Assembly (NCBI GenBank): GCA_004335835.1
Contig: RWJK01001795.1
Coordinates: 5,466 to 48,997, forward strand
Direction of reading: 5' to 3'
DNA length: 43,532 nucleotides
Source: Scenedesmus sp. ARA3
Lineage: Eukaryota; Chlorophyta; Chlorophyceae; Sphaeropleales; Scenedesmaceae
This document shows, piece after piece, positions 1 through 11,232 of the stretch. The translations under genes and the position numbers were made by a program. Every line of letters starts with the position of its first letter. Position 1 is the first letter of the stretch. The notes beneath the pieces are model-generated. The model made no database searches and was not told the DNA's origin. It was given only the letters and a program-made list of their open reading frames with translations.

Positions 1-323
1 GCTGCTGCTGCGCCTGCAGGCATACGGGGAGGACGCTTTGAGCAAGGCTGGCTGTATCGCTTGCACACTGCGGTGTTGGTGCTTACCACTGGTAGGACCC
101 AAGGTGATGGATGCATGTGAGGTGCAGTGGGCAGGCATATTTCCGCTGCTGGGCAGGTTGGGTGGCGGGGTGATGAGGCTTGCTGTGGTCACCACGTGCT
201 GCGGATGCTTCGAAGCATAGGACACCTTATCGATATCTTGTGAAATTTGCATGTGCTGTTGCTGAGCTGGATGACCAGTCGCTTGGGGGCTTTAACTAAA
301 CTGGCTGTGGTGGTGGCGGTGCC

Positions 324-465
324 AGCTGTGGAGCCCCGGGGGTTTGGAGCTTTGCAGGGTTTTGGAGCTCTGGGGTGAGCCCCGGGTTTTGGAGCTCACG
401 TGGTGCCGGCTTGGGAGCCCCAGCTTTGGAGTCCCAGGGTTTGCAGCTTTGGAGCCCCAGGAAGT
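324..465. repeat. Degenerate TTTGGAGC minisatellite
   Basis: The block TTTGGAG(C/T)(C/T)CC recurs about every 20-35 bases, with GAGCCCCGGG and GCAGGGTTT variants between copies. No function is visible. Confidence 0.6.
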
Positions 466-814
466 TTGGCTGGGGTTGGAAGTGGCATGAAGCGCAGGTG
501 GAGGCGCAGTCAGAAAGCTTCAAGAGCAAGAAGAGGCGCAGACAGAAAGGATGCAGGAGAAGGGATGCTTCAGCGGCAGCATGGTGCACGTTGTGCTGCC
601 GAGCTGCTTGAACGCATACTCAGCAGAGCTGTGCTGTGCGCTGTGCAGGCGAGGGGTGGTGATGGCGCTGCTTGTGGCGCACATACGACGGTGACAATCA
701 TCTCTAGCAACTTGTGGTTGGTGCATCGAGTGTGGCACTCTGCTGGACTTGTGTGGATGGCATCTGTCTAGCTCTCATCTCGCATTTTGCATGTCAGCGC
801 GCTGTGTGTGTCCA

Positions 815-965
815 CACTGGCTCCTGCCAGTGTGCATCATGCAGCTGTGGCTGCCTGCATCATGCAGCTGTGGCTGTGTGCTATGCAACATGCAGCTGTG
901 TGGCTGCCTGCATCATGCAGGTTTGGCTGTGTGTCCCCACTGGCTCCTGCTAGTGTGCATCATGC
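815..965. repeat. Direct repeat, period about 123 bp
   Basis: The segment CACTGGCTCCTGCCAGTGTG followed by CATCATGCAGC starts at 815 and recurs at 938 with one or two changes. Between them, a shorter CATCATGCAGCTGTGGCTG unit repeats two or three times. Confidence 0.7.
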
Positions 966-2401
966 AGCTACAGCCGTCCTGGCCGCCTTCTTAATTCACT
1001 CCTTGCCAACAAATGCATGCCTGCAGCTGGTGCCAACATGCATGCAGAAGGCAGTACACAGATAGCCTGCACGCTGTGTGCACTGCTACTGGTGAGGCTC
1101 GTGTACTGGCTCCAGCTGGTGATGCGTTTGCCGGTGCTCTTTCTGTGTGATCGTGAGACTGTTTGACAGTTTGTCATATGCCACATCATATGCCACATCA
1201 TATGATGTGCCTGCTGGCAACTCTGCTGTTTGGTGTAAGGCATGCAGCCCTCTCACTCAACACCGAGATCCTGCTGGTTCCAATGCATTGCCATGCTGTG
1301 CTGCTCGCCTACAGTGCTAGTTGGAAGCTACACATTTATATCTATCTGCAGCACCCTGCACGGCCACGGCCCACAACAGGCATGCACAGGCACTTGATAC
1401 TGCATGCTTGCACCGTATCGTATGTGAATCATGCACGGTGGTGCGGTGATCGCTCAGCCACCAGCCACGCAGCAGGGGGCAGTGGTCAGAAGAGGTGCTG
1501 CATGCCATATTGCATGTATCTGCTATGCTTGGTACCACAATGGCTCATCATGTGGAGTACTTGGTAATCTGATGACGATGATGATGTTGATGTTGCCCAA
1601 ATGTTCCTTTCACACTGTCACAGGTGCAGATGCCGCGGCGGTTTCCATTGTGATCGCAGCAGAACAGCAGCGGCGGTTGCTGACATAGGTCAAGCCTGTA
1701 TGGTCAGGCTGCAGTCAGGGGCAGGAAGACCTTGGATCAGCTGCTCCTAAGCATCGCGCAGTGCCTGTGAACACGTGACAGCAATGGACATTATCATACA
1801 TTACATTACATTATCATTGGCTGTTACATAGGGGCCGGCACCTAGCCAGCAGTACTGCACTAGTGCAGCTGTGAGTGCACGACAAGTACGTGCACGTGTC
1901 ATGTGATTGATTGTACTGCCCGGCACATATCAACGTTGTCGAACTCAAGGCACACTGCGACTCACAGTGCACAGCTCAAAGCACACACCTGCGCAGGGTC
2001 TATAGGCATTGAAGCCATACACGACTGCTCTCTGGAGCAACCCATGCTGGCATGCTGATTGCAATCCCCTGAGCTTCACAAATCAGGCTGCTGCTAGCAT
2101 CAAGCCAGCCGGAGCTTCGTCTCTGCTGCCAACCGTCAGCAAACAGCAGCGCTACATGCCATGCATATTTTACACGGCTGCGATGGCAGCCCCTAGCACT
2201 CGCTGAAATTGACAACTGTCAAGCTGTCAAGATCTACAGCTTCCAGCACAGCAGAACGTCTGCGCTTGCCACACCTGCCGTCACATCACCACCACCCGGC
2301 AGTCAGAGCAGCTGCTGCAAGACCTTATGGCTTGGCTGCTGCGGTTCAATGCGCAGCTACTAGCGTGGTACGCAGCGCCACATGCCTTGCCACCATCCGC
2401 C

Positions 2402-3394
2402 TCACTGCGTGGCCACGGCTGTGTCTGCCTCGCCTGCTGCTGCAGCTGCTGATGGGGCGGCTGGCACCTCTTTGTTGCAGATGGGGCAGGTCTTGTTCAG
2501 GCCCAGCCACTGCACAACACACGCAGCACCAGTACATGATAGGCGGCAAGCTTAGTGTGCATGTCACCAATGCGCTGACTAGAATGCATGTCAACCCCTG
2601 TATGGCTGCATGGCACCTCATCATGAAGCTTCCATGTAGCTGACAGTAGCCACAAATTAATGTGCCTGCCGCTGACTCACTGACTCAGCCATGTTGCCAC
2701 CCCACGTGGCGCACACCACCAGCCACCAGCTGCCAATACCAAACCAATGCAAGCTGCGTCCTGTCCGCTGATGTGCCAGCTAATTTTTTTGCCACCGCAC
2801 CTGGTCCACGCACTCCTGGTGGTACATGTGCCCGCATGGCAGCAGCCGCGCCATGTCTGCGTCCTCATAGTCGCACTGGCAGATGGTGCACCTGGATGTC
2901 ACAGCGCAGCACAGCACAGTGTACACATGTACCACACAGCTTGAGTCAGGAGCTGCATGAGTGTGCAACTACAAAGTGCATTGCCGACCATACTTGCAGG
3001 ATGCTGCGCCGCAGCTGGTGAGCGCCTTCAGTAACAATATGCATGGCGCACCCGCAGGCGTTATGCAGCTGGCATATGCACATCAGAGCAACGTCTCACC
3101 ACCTGCTAGCCAGCAAAAAACAAAACCGCGCCGGAACCACAGCTGCTGCATACATCACAACATCTTCATGAGTACATCAGCCCTGCACTCACATGCTTGC
3201 TGCTGCCAGCGCCTTCTGCGCCAGCTGCTGCACCTGCCGCCCTGTCGGGCTGCTGCCGCAGCAGCCGCTGCTGCTGCTGCACTGCTGGCGCAGCTGGCCC
3301 ACCTGCAGCTGCGGCAGCTGCTGGATGGCGTCGCGCTGCATGCCCTTGCCGACCTTGCCTGCCACATCACCTATGGCATTCAGATCCTGGAAAG

Positions 3395-3425
<31 letters not shown>

Positions 3426-5868
3426 AGCATCACGTTAGATCACATATGGCATGGCAGGCTGAGGTGTATGTTCTACAGACCATCATTCAGGATAGCTGTC
3501 ACACCCTATGGCTGTGCCGCTGGGATGTATTGTAGCCCCTGCAAACGCGCTGAGTACCGGCTGCTGCGACGACTGCTCTGCAAGACACCACAAAGCAGCA
3601 AGCTCACAGGCCGCTAGTAGTGCTGCTGCGCCCACCTCATAGCCCAGGCTGTCAAAGTCCAGCTCCTCGTCAGCATCATCAAACTGGAAGCCTGCAGCAG
3701 ACACGCGGCAGCAGCAGCAGCAGGACCCACACGTGGCGTTGAAGAGCGCGTGCTGGCCACGGGTAGCCATGCAGGGGCAGGTGCTATCATGCCTGATAAG
3801 CACTGCTGCTGTCAGGCTCTAACACAGCTGCTGCAAGCGCGTGTGTATTATCACTGAACCAGCAGCACGCATGCTAATTCTCAGCCAACCGCTCACCCAG
3901 CGCCGCATGCATGCCAGCAGCTACCCCACACACGCATGCACCAGCAGCATCCCCAGCACCACTCACCCAGCCCTGCCAGGCCCTGCATGTGCCGCTGCAT
4001 CTGCCCCCCAAGCCCAGCTGGTCCTCCTCCGACTGCAGCCGCCGTGCCAGCGCCTCGTCACCCTGAACCCCGCCATACTCACCTCCCTGCTGCTGTCGGA
4101 TGCATTGCAGCCATCACAAACATACATGCACATCACAGTCTGCCTCACTGCAGCAGCAGCAGACACCTGCATCCCCAGCACCACTCACCCAGCCCAGCCA
4201 GGCCCTGCATGTGCCGCTGCATCTGGCCCCCCAAGCACAGCTGGTCCTCCTCCGACTGCAGCCGCCGTGCCAGGCCCAGCAGCTGGCCCCAACAAGCATG
4301 CACCAGCAACAGCTTCCCCACTCACTTCCTCCGACCGCAGCCGCCTTGCCAGTGCCTCGTCATCTAGGTCCTCGTCATCAAACCTGTTCCTGTGCTCTGC
4401 TGCTGTCCAGATGCATCACGGCTACCCCATACATGCACATCGCATTCTGCAGCAGCAACACGTGTGTACGTCCCAGCACCACTCACCCAGCCCTGCCAGG
4501 CCCTGCATGTGCCGCTGCATCTGGCCCCCCAAGCCCAGCTGGTCCTCCTCCGACTGCAGCCGCCGTGCCAGCGCCTCGTCATCCAGGCCCTCTAGATCCT
4601 CGTCATCATCAAAGCCCTCATCGCCCTGCTGCTGCTGCTGCTGCTGGCCGCCCTGCTCGCTGCCGTCCTCGTCGTAGCTCCCTGCTGCCGCCTCGCCGGC
4701 GTAGAAGTGTGAGCCGTAGGAGCTGAGCAGGCAGGGGCAGCAAGAACAGTGAACACAGCAGTGTTCATGAACAGGTTGTTTGCAATCTGGTGCAGGGTGG
4801 CTCACCAGGGTAGAAGTGTGAGCCGTAGGAGCTGAGCAGGCAGGCAGCCAGAGTGGATACAGCAGTGTTCATGAACAGGTTGTTTGCAATCTGGTGCAGG
4901 GTGGCTCACCAGCGTAGAAGTGTGAGCCGTAGGAGCTGAGCAGGCAGGCAGCCAGAGTGGATACAGCAGTGTTCATGAACAGGTTGTTTGCAATCTGGTG
5001 CAGGGTGGCTCACCAGCGTAGAAGTGTGAGCCGTAGGAGCTGAGCAGGCAGGCAGCCAGAGTGGATACAGCAGTGTTCATGAACAGGTTGTTTGCAATCT
5101 GGTGCAGGGTGGCTCACCAGCGTAGAAGTGTGAGCCGTAGGAGCTGAGCAGGCAGGCAGCCAGAGTGGATACAGCAATGTTCATGAACAGGATGTTTGCA
5201 ATCTGATGTGTGGTGCCTCGCCGGCGCAGAAGTGCGAGCCGTAGGAGCTGAGCAGGCAGGCAGCAGTAAACCACAAAACTCGTGGTGTGGGAAGGTGCGT
5301 GAATGTGCGTGTACTGTATAAAGTTGAGGCACCCTGATGCTGTTGTTGAGGTAACGAACAGGTGGTGGAGCAGCCAGAAGCTGCTGTTGCTGCTGCATAA
5401 TTTGTTAGCGGTTGGCACTGCTGCTGCACATCACCAATGTTTGACAACTACTTACCCGCCTGCGCTGCCGCCCATCAGTTCATGGAAGGCACGCTCCTGT
5501 TCCTGCAGCACCCTGGCCAGTAGCAGATCCTGGTCCTGCAAGCATGCCACGTAACCCTTGATGCAGCGCACTAAAGCAAGCACCGGAGCTGATCATGCCA
5601 ACTGCAGCAGCAGCACCACTGCAGGAACCCGTTCTGCCCAGCATGATGTGCACACATCGCCTCGAACAATAAACATTTGAGGAATTGCAACATATTCTGC
5701 AAAGTCTGCTCCGCAACTCATCAGGGCAGCTTGACGAGTAGGTGACCGTTGTCCTGGTCCTGCTGCTGTTGCTGTGCTGCTATGCAACCCTTCAACAACG
5801 GCACTCACAACGTGACCCTTTGGTGCTCCTCCAACAGCAAAAACTGCCTCCTGCTGCTCTGCGTCCAT
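2402..5868 (-). CDS. BIG BROTHER-like RING-H2 E3 ubiquitin ligase
   Basis: Seven exons on the minus strand (5809-5868, 5456-5535, 4487-4722, 3636-3691, 3193-3386, 2801-2891, 2402-2509) join in phase to give 274 residues, close to plant BIG BROTHER length. The N-terminus carries DQDLLLARVLQEQERAF, followed by a poly-Gln/acidic stretch and DDEALARRLQSEED. Next comes LGYEDLNAIGDVAGKVGKGM, which matches the family's YEELxxLGEAVGTxSRGL block. The C-terminal RING-H2 domain runs from CTICQCDYEDADMARLLPCG through HMYHQECVDQ to WLGLNKTCPICNKEV, with all eight zinc ligands (C3H2C3). In plants this family limits organ growth by ubiquitinating regulators; the algal substrate is unknown. The start ATG at 5868 is the first in frame. 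A (CTG)n tract lies just before the 3193-3386 exon. The third exon has edge copies in both flanking introns. Confidence 0.85.
3961..4386 (-). repeat. Copies of exon-3 3' edge of the ligase
   Basis: The end of the ligase's third exon (encoding LARRLQSEEDQLGLGG and MQRHMQGLAG, then the GTGAGTG donor) recurs downstream at about 3967-4068 and 4189-4265. A shorter piece ending in a GTGAGT lies at about 4326-4385 and reads DDEALARRLRSEE. Copies carry substitutions and small indels. Confidence 0.85.
4806..5247 (-). repeat. Tandem array of exon-3 5' edges (104-bp units)
   Basis: The boundary CTGCTCAG|CTCCTACGGCTC, which opens the ligase's third exon at 4722, recurs upstream in the transcript direction at 4831, 4935, 5039, 5143 and 5247. 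The spacing is 109 bp and then 104 bp four times. The four copies at 4806-4831, 4910-4935, 5014-5039 and 5118-5143 also end in CTG|GTGAGC. Each therefore forms a 26-nt mini-exon with both splice sites. The copy at 5247, like the real exon, has GCGAG instead of a donor. Confidence 0.9.
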
Positions 5869-7296
5869 GTCTAGTCACGCCCAGAAAGCAGTAAACGCAA
5901 GCTGACCTAGCGACTGCAGGTTTCGCCAGCAAAACGCAAATAGATTAGAGCTGATTACAGTAGTTATAGTTTGTCAAGAAGAGGAGAATAGCAACATGTG
6001 CCGGCTTATGTTTGTTCAATGTCTGTTTCTGACAGTTCACAGGAAGACCAGCACCCAAAACAGCTGGAGCTCGACTATAAAGTTGTGCATTAGTAGTGTA
6101 TTGTGACAGATTGCACGACTGCAGGCATAGGGGCTACAACAAGATGGTGTACTGTTCATGGGACACTGCGGTTCTGGTATTGACAGCAAAGTAACACAAC
6201 ATTGGCTATCAAGATTGCCTGAACCAAGGCGCTGGGTTGATGCAGTATCAAACTGCATGCGTTGATCTTTTCCAGTGAACAGTGGCCCTGGACATGTTCT
6301 GCCCACACATGTGCAATGTGCTCCACCTCCAGTAGATGCTGTGCCGCCGCGGCACAGCATGCGGCATATGCATGCACTGTGTCATGCACTGCCTGACACC
6401 CCTGTAACCATCCAAAAGAAAGACACTGCCGTGTAGGGGAGGACTGCCATTGCCCACGATGGGCTTACTTTCTTGGTTACCAAAGGGGACCCATCTCAAT
6501 GGCTGGCCACAACCGTTGAAATCTTTACTGCAGACTGCTGCAAGTTCCGCACATTGCAGAGCCTGCGCACGTGCCATCAACGGCTGTTACAACAAGCCAT
6601 GTCAGCGGCAGGCTGCAACCGACAGCTGCCGCAGCTTGGCAAGCCATGTGACCAGGTACATGTGCTATATGTATATGTATGTGCATGTCATGCACCAGGT
6701 GTACACACATGTGCCCTGTAGCGCTGTTTGCATGCACAGCGCACATCTAAAAAATGCATTTGAGCAGCCGGCAGAGGACTTTGCTCAACCTGCTGTGCAG
6801 TGCAGTGTGTTCTGGATGCTGCGTTTTGTGGTGCACGCGGGCAGGTGCACAAGCAGCATTGGAACATGCCGCATGCAGCATCGTTCTACTGCACTATACT
6901 GTAAGCTGTGTCTACCTTCTAGATGCAGCTGCACAAACAGCATCTGCTGACCCTAATCTTTTGGAGGACAGCTGACACCCCTCGAGGGAGCTCCAGCGTC
7001 AGACGCTGCGGCTGCAACAGTATGTCAATCTGTGTGCCGCAACATGGCCCTAGAAAGACATGGGCCTAGGCTGCAGACCATCGCCCCTCTTCTGAACTAG
7101 ACGGACTCCCTCTCCCCTCGGAGGGGACAATGTTAAAACTCGCATCATGGTGCAGCTGCTGCTATCCTGAAGCTGCAGCTACAATGCGCCTTGAACTGTC
7201 AGTGTCAGCTGGACTGCAAAAAGCAGGACAGGGTGAGGTGCCCCACGCTTGCAGGAACAAGTGCAGACAGGGATGTGTCAACAGTATGGCAGCAGT

Positions 7297-7328
<32 letters not shown>

Positions 7329-8479
7329 GAGCCGCCTTCTTAGTAGCCCGCACCACATGTGTTTTGAAAGCATGACAGCTTCCAGCTGCCGTCAAACGCA
7401 AGTGCCCTTGACTTGAACTGAGCTTCATCTGCTGCGCGCTGCAATCTGTCCTGAGGTGGTTTGGGAGTGGCTCCCCGTCTGGGTTCTCCTCTTGCTAAAA
7501 AAACTGCAATTGATTGGTTGATTGGTTGCACTTTGTCAAATGACAGGCTCTAGGATGCTGTGACAGTCAAAAATGCTACATACGCGGTGTGCAGCACCAA
7601 AATGGTTTTGGTGTCATTGTGTTCATTGACCACAAAAATCATTCACATACAAGCATGCACTAATGCTATATGCATCTACAAGTGTACTGCGTTGCGTGTT
7701 GCGTTACATGCCTGCAGTCACAGGGTGCTTCAGTTACCCTTGGGGCCTGGTGGTGAGCTAATTACCTTATAAGGTCCCTGAATGACTGTCTGCCAGCATA
7801 ATCAGTCAGCCTGATGGCAAAGTGAAGACTGGCGCCACGAGTTGGGAGGAAAGGCATGCAGCAACATTCTCAAGCGTTTAAACATATGCAGGAGCTGAGA
7901 TGTGCGAAATGTGCAGCTGCCAAGGTTGAGGATGAGTCGTGCAGCCTGTCAGGCTGCCAGCAGCTGAGCCACATTCGTCCCGGATGCGAGGCTTGACCAA
8001 CGTAACATTCCTCCATTACCAAACGTATTTTGCTACAGTTATGCAGCACAATCGGCGAAATGTGGCACTGCGAAGGTGCATGGGTGCATGTCGTCCAAGT
8101 TCGTTCCTTCCGAGGCACAGCCTGTCTGACTGAACTCAGCCCAGCTACCATCATATAAGGTTGAACTTTATCGCACCGCACTGATCGTCACCCTAATTCA
8201 CCTGCTGCCAGTACTTTGCTACGCGTCATTACGCACGCGAATGCGAACTGCTTGGAACGGCACGGACGTCCCGCCACGCCCCTTGCATCCCTCCTCTTGG
8301 ACCGCAAAACGATTGCTGATACTCTAATTGATAACTCTTATACAGCAACGTACGCATTTCAGCAGACAGGCTAAGGCTCGCCTGCTCGCCTGCCTGAAAC
8401 CACTTCCAGCGCTTGCTTCCACCTACAAAGCGCACGCCCGGTCAAGTCACATTGAAGAAAGGTCAATCAATCCTTTGCA
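5869..8479. other. Intergenic region between divergent genes
   Basis: This separates the start of the minus-strand ligase from the plus-strand expansin-like gene. Open frames at 6248-6580 (minus) and 6450-6975 (plus) have no recognisable domain and no convincing exon chain. A purine-rich stretch followed by TGTTAAAAC near 7118-7140 resembles a polypurine tract and LTR start, but no second LTR or coding match was found. A (CAG)n run lies at 7287-7325. Promoter elements for both genes should lie at the two ends; TATA-like ATATAAG at about 8153 is about 330 bp upstream of the 8480 start. Confidence 0.5.
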
Positions 8480-8937
8480 ATGTCTCTAAGACGACCAGCC
8501 AGCTGCAGCACCAGTGTGCGCGGCGTCCTCAGCTGCCAGTTACTGCTGCTGTGCTGCTTAGCACTGACAGCCCCAAGACAAATTGCCGCCCAAGGTGGCT
8601 ACACATTCGGGCAGGCAACGTGGTATGACAGCATACTGCAGTGAGTAACATTTTTCAAAGTTTGCGCAGTTTTTTATTGTGTTCCTGAGTGCCGGGGGAT
8701 TTCGCAGCATCAGCAGTGATGCGCCTTCATCAGGCTAGAAGCAGTGCTGCCGCAAGTTGCACAACTGTTCAGTCAGTAGGAACTGCAGGCACCACCACAT
8801 TGCGGCAGTACAGTGTGCCTGATGCTGTTTTTGTAATGACAGGTTTCAGCCCAGCATGATGCAAGCTTTCAGGCTGGCTTGCAAGCAGCTCACTTCACAC
8901 TTCAAACTGTGAAGCCTGGAGTCTGACATACAACCGC

Positions 8938-8992
<55 letters not shown>

Positions 8993-9941
8993 GCTGCTGC
9001 TGCGCTGCCCTGCAGAGGCTTCTGTGGGTACTTTGACAACATCCCCAGCAACGGCTTTGTTGGTGAGTGCCGCACAGTGAGCTTGATGCCTGCTAACAGA
9101 CGCCACTGGCCTTACATGGTGACCTTAGCACCTTAGCACCCTGCAAGCACTGACAGCTGCAATGTCCTGACCAGCACACCGCTGCCACCTGAGCAGTCCA
9201 GCACATGCCGGTGCACCAGGGTGCGCTTGTTGAACCGTTCAATTCGGCAGATTTGGCAAATCAGCGTCTGCAGCACATGCTGCCTGTTGTTTTTGTGATC
9301 AACACAAACAAGTGCTCACTCTCTGTGTACTTTGCCGCATTGTGACGCAACCTTGTGCTGCGCTGGATTGTGACGCATCCTTGTGCACCCTTGTGCTGCT
9401 GTGCAGGCGCCTGGCCGTATGTTGAGACTGATGCTCCCGGCACCGGCAGGGGCTTCTGGCAGGAGGGGGCAGGAGGCGACGCATGCGGGTGAGTCTTGCT
9501 GGCTTGTCTTTGCTATGATAGCACGACGGCTGTAATTCTGTTTGTTGCATTGAGTGCACAGGCAGGGGCTTATGGCAGGAGGGAGCAGGAGGCGGCGCAT
9601 GCGGGTGAGTCTTGATGGCTTGTCTCTGCTATGATAGCATGATGGCTGCATGAACTGATGTCAATTGGCATTAGCAACGAAAAAAGTCAGCCATTTGAGC
9701 CTGGCTTTGGCTCCTGTGTTTGTAGTCATGCAGTTCTCTGTGGTTGGCGTTGGCTGCAAGTAAGCTCAGCAGGTGCACGCGATGTAATGTGGTGTGGTGT
9801 AATGTATGTCAGTGCGAGTCCCAGCCATAGGCTGCATGATGCTGTTGTTTGCTGAAAGTCTGTCTGCTGAAATACATGCATGAAGTCCTGCTGATGACCT
9901 GGCACTGCATGTGTGACTACGCAGCCACCGTGGTTAATTGA

Positions 9942-9988
<47 letters not shown>

Positions 9989-11167
9989 GTTTGAGCAGGC
10001 GCTGCTTTGAGGTGTCCTGTGTCCCCCGCTTTGTGGAGTCTGCTGACGGCAGCGTGTTCCTGGACAGGCGCAGCGCCTGCAGGGACACAAGCCGCGGCGC
10101 CATTATTCAAATCGTGGGTGAGTCAAAATGACGAAATGACCAAATGACAAAATTTGATGTCAAATCGTATCAAAATGCTTCTCTCAACAAATCAGTGCAA
10201 CTCCCTAGCAGCAGCCAGCAGCTCTTATGTGGCAGTGAGTTCCTCCGTCTGAGCATGCAGAATACGTGCAGCTGAGCTATGCAGCTGCTGTGTTTCATGC
10301 CTCTGTTGTATTGCTTGACTGCCATAAATCAGTGATGTATGCTTCAGGATTTTACCTGCTGCGCTTGCAGTTCAGGCAGGTATTGGCAGCCTTCACGTCC
10401 GCTGTGACTGTGCCTGTGCTGGCGCCACTCAAGCTGCTGCTGCCGCCGCCGCCGCCGCCGCCGCCGCTGCTGCTGCTGCTGCTGCTGCTGCTGCGTTTCC
10501 TGCAGACGAGTGCCGCTGCAGCAACTCTGACCGGCAGCTGAGTGAGCGCGGCAACTTCAACTGGTGCTGCAATGTGAAGACGCCCCGCCTTGGTGTGGAC
10601 CGGCACATCGACCTCTCCAAGCAAGTTTTCACTGAGGTGGGTTTGGGGTTTAGGGTTCGAGATTGTTTGGTGTTTGGTTTTTGTGTTTCCGCTGCGCACT
10701 GGGTCGGACAGACAGGTCAGGCACATGGACCTTTCCAAGCAGGTCTTGTCTGAGGTGGTTTGCAACTTGCAACACCCGATTGGGCGTTGGGGTTCATCTT
10801 TTGCAGCAGGGTGTCTGACTTGCACCGGCCTTCAGTGCCAGGGAGGTGTTTGCGTGCCAGCAACACCCCAAACCTTGGGGTGTCAGCCAACACAATCTCA
10901 TGCGCTGGAGCACCTGTTAGCTGCACTGCATCCAACCTAACCTGCTGAGACTTCACCGGCCGCCTGCCTGCCTGCCTGCTCTTGTAGCTCATCCGTGACG
11001 GCGATGCTGCATCCAAACCCTGCCCGCCTGCCTGCTGCTGAACCCTGCAGCTCATCCGTGACGGCGACTTTGGGCTCGGCATCATGGGCCTGCGCTGGCG
11101 CCCCGCGCCCTGCAGCTACATTGGCCCCGTGCGCCTCACCTGCTGCATCTGAAGTTTAGCAACTAAA

Positions 11168-11232
<65 letters not shown>

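Larger units (their letters stand above)
1..2401. other. Region without a supportable gene
   Basis: No open frame here joins into a convincing exon chain or matches a family I recognise. The open frames are short, overlap on both strands and are rich in Cys, His and Ala from skewed composition. The stretch holds two minisatellite-like repeats (about 324-465 and 815-965), a short palindrome at 1194-1209 and an ATTAC-rich run near 1795-1815. It lies downstream of the ligase gene that ends at 2402 and probably contains that gene's 3'-UTR. Confidence 0.5.

Noticed and set aside
3841..4677. 278-residue plus-strand open frame with repeated Pro/Ala blocks
   Set aside because: It is the antisense of the duplicated ligase exon-3 edges; the minus strand gives family motifs and valid splice sites.
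4806..5247. Regular 104-bp repeats resembling a CRISPR array
   Set aside because: The whole unit is repeated with no variable spacers, the repeats contain spliceosomal sites, and the setting is eukaryotic.
7118..7140. Possible polypurine tract and LTR start of a retrotransposon
   Set aside because: No matching second LTR, primer-binding site, integrase or reverse transcriptase motif could be seen in the flanks.
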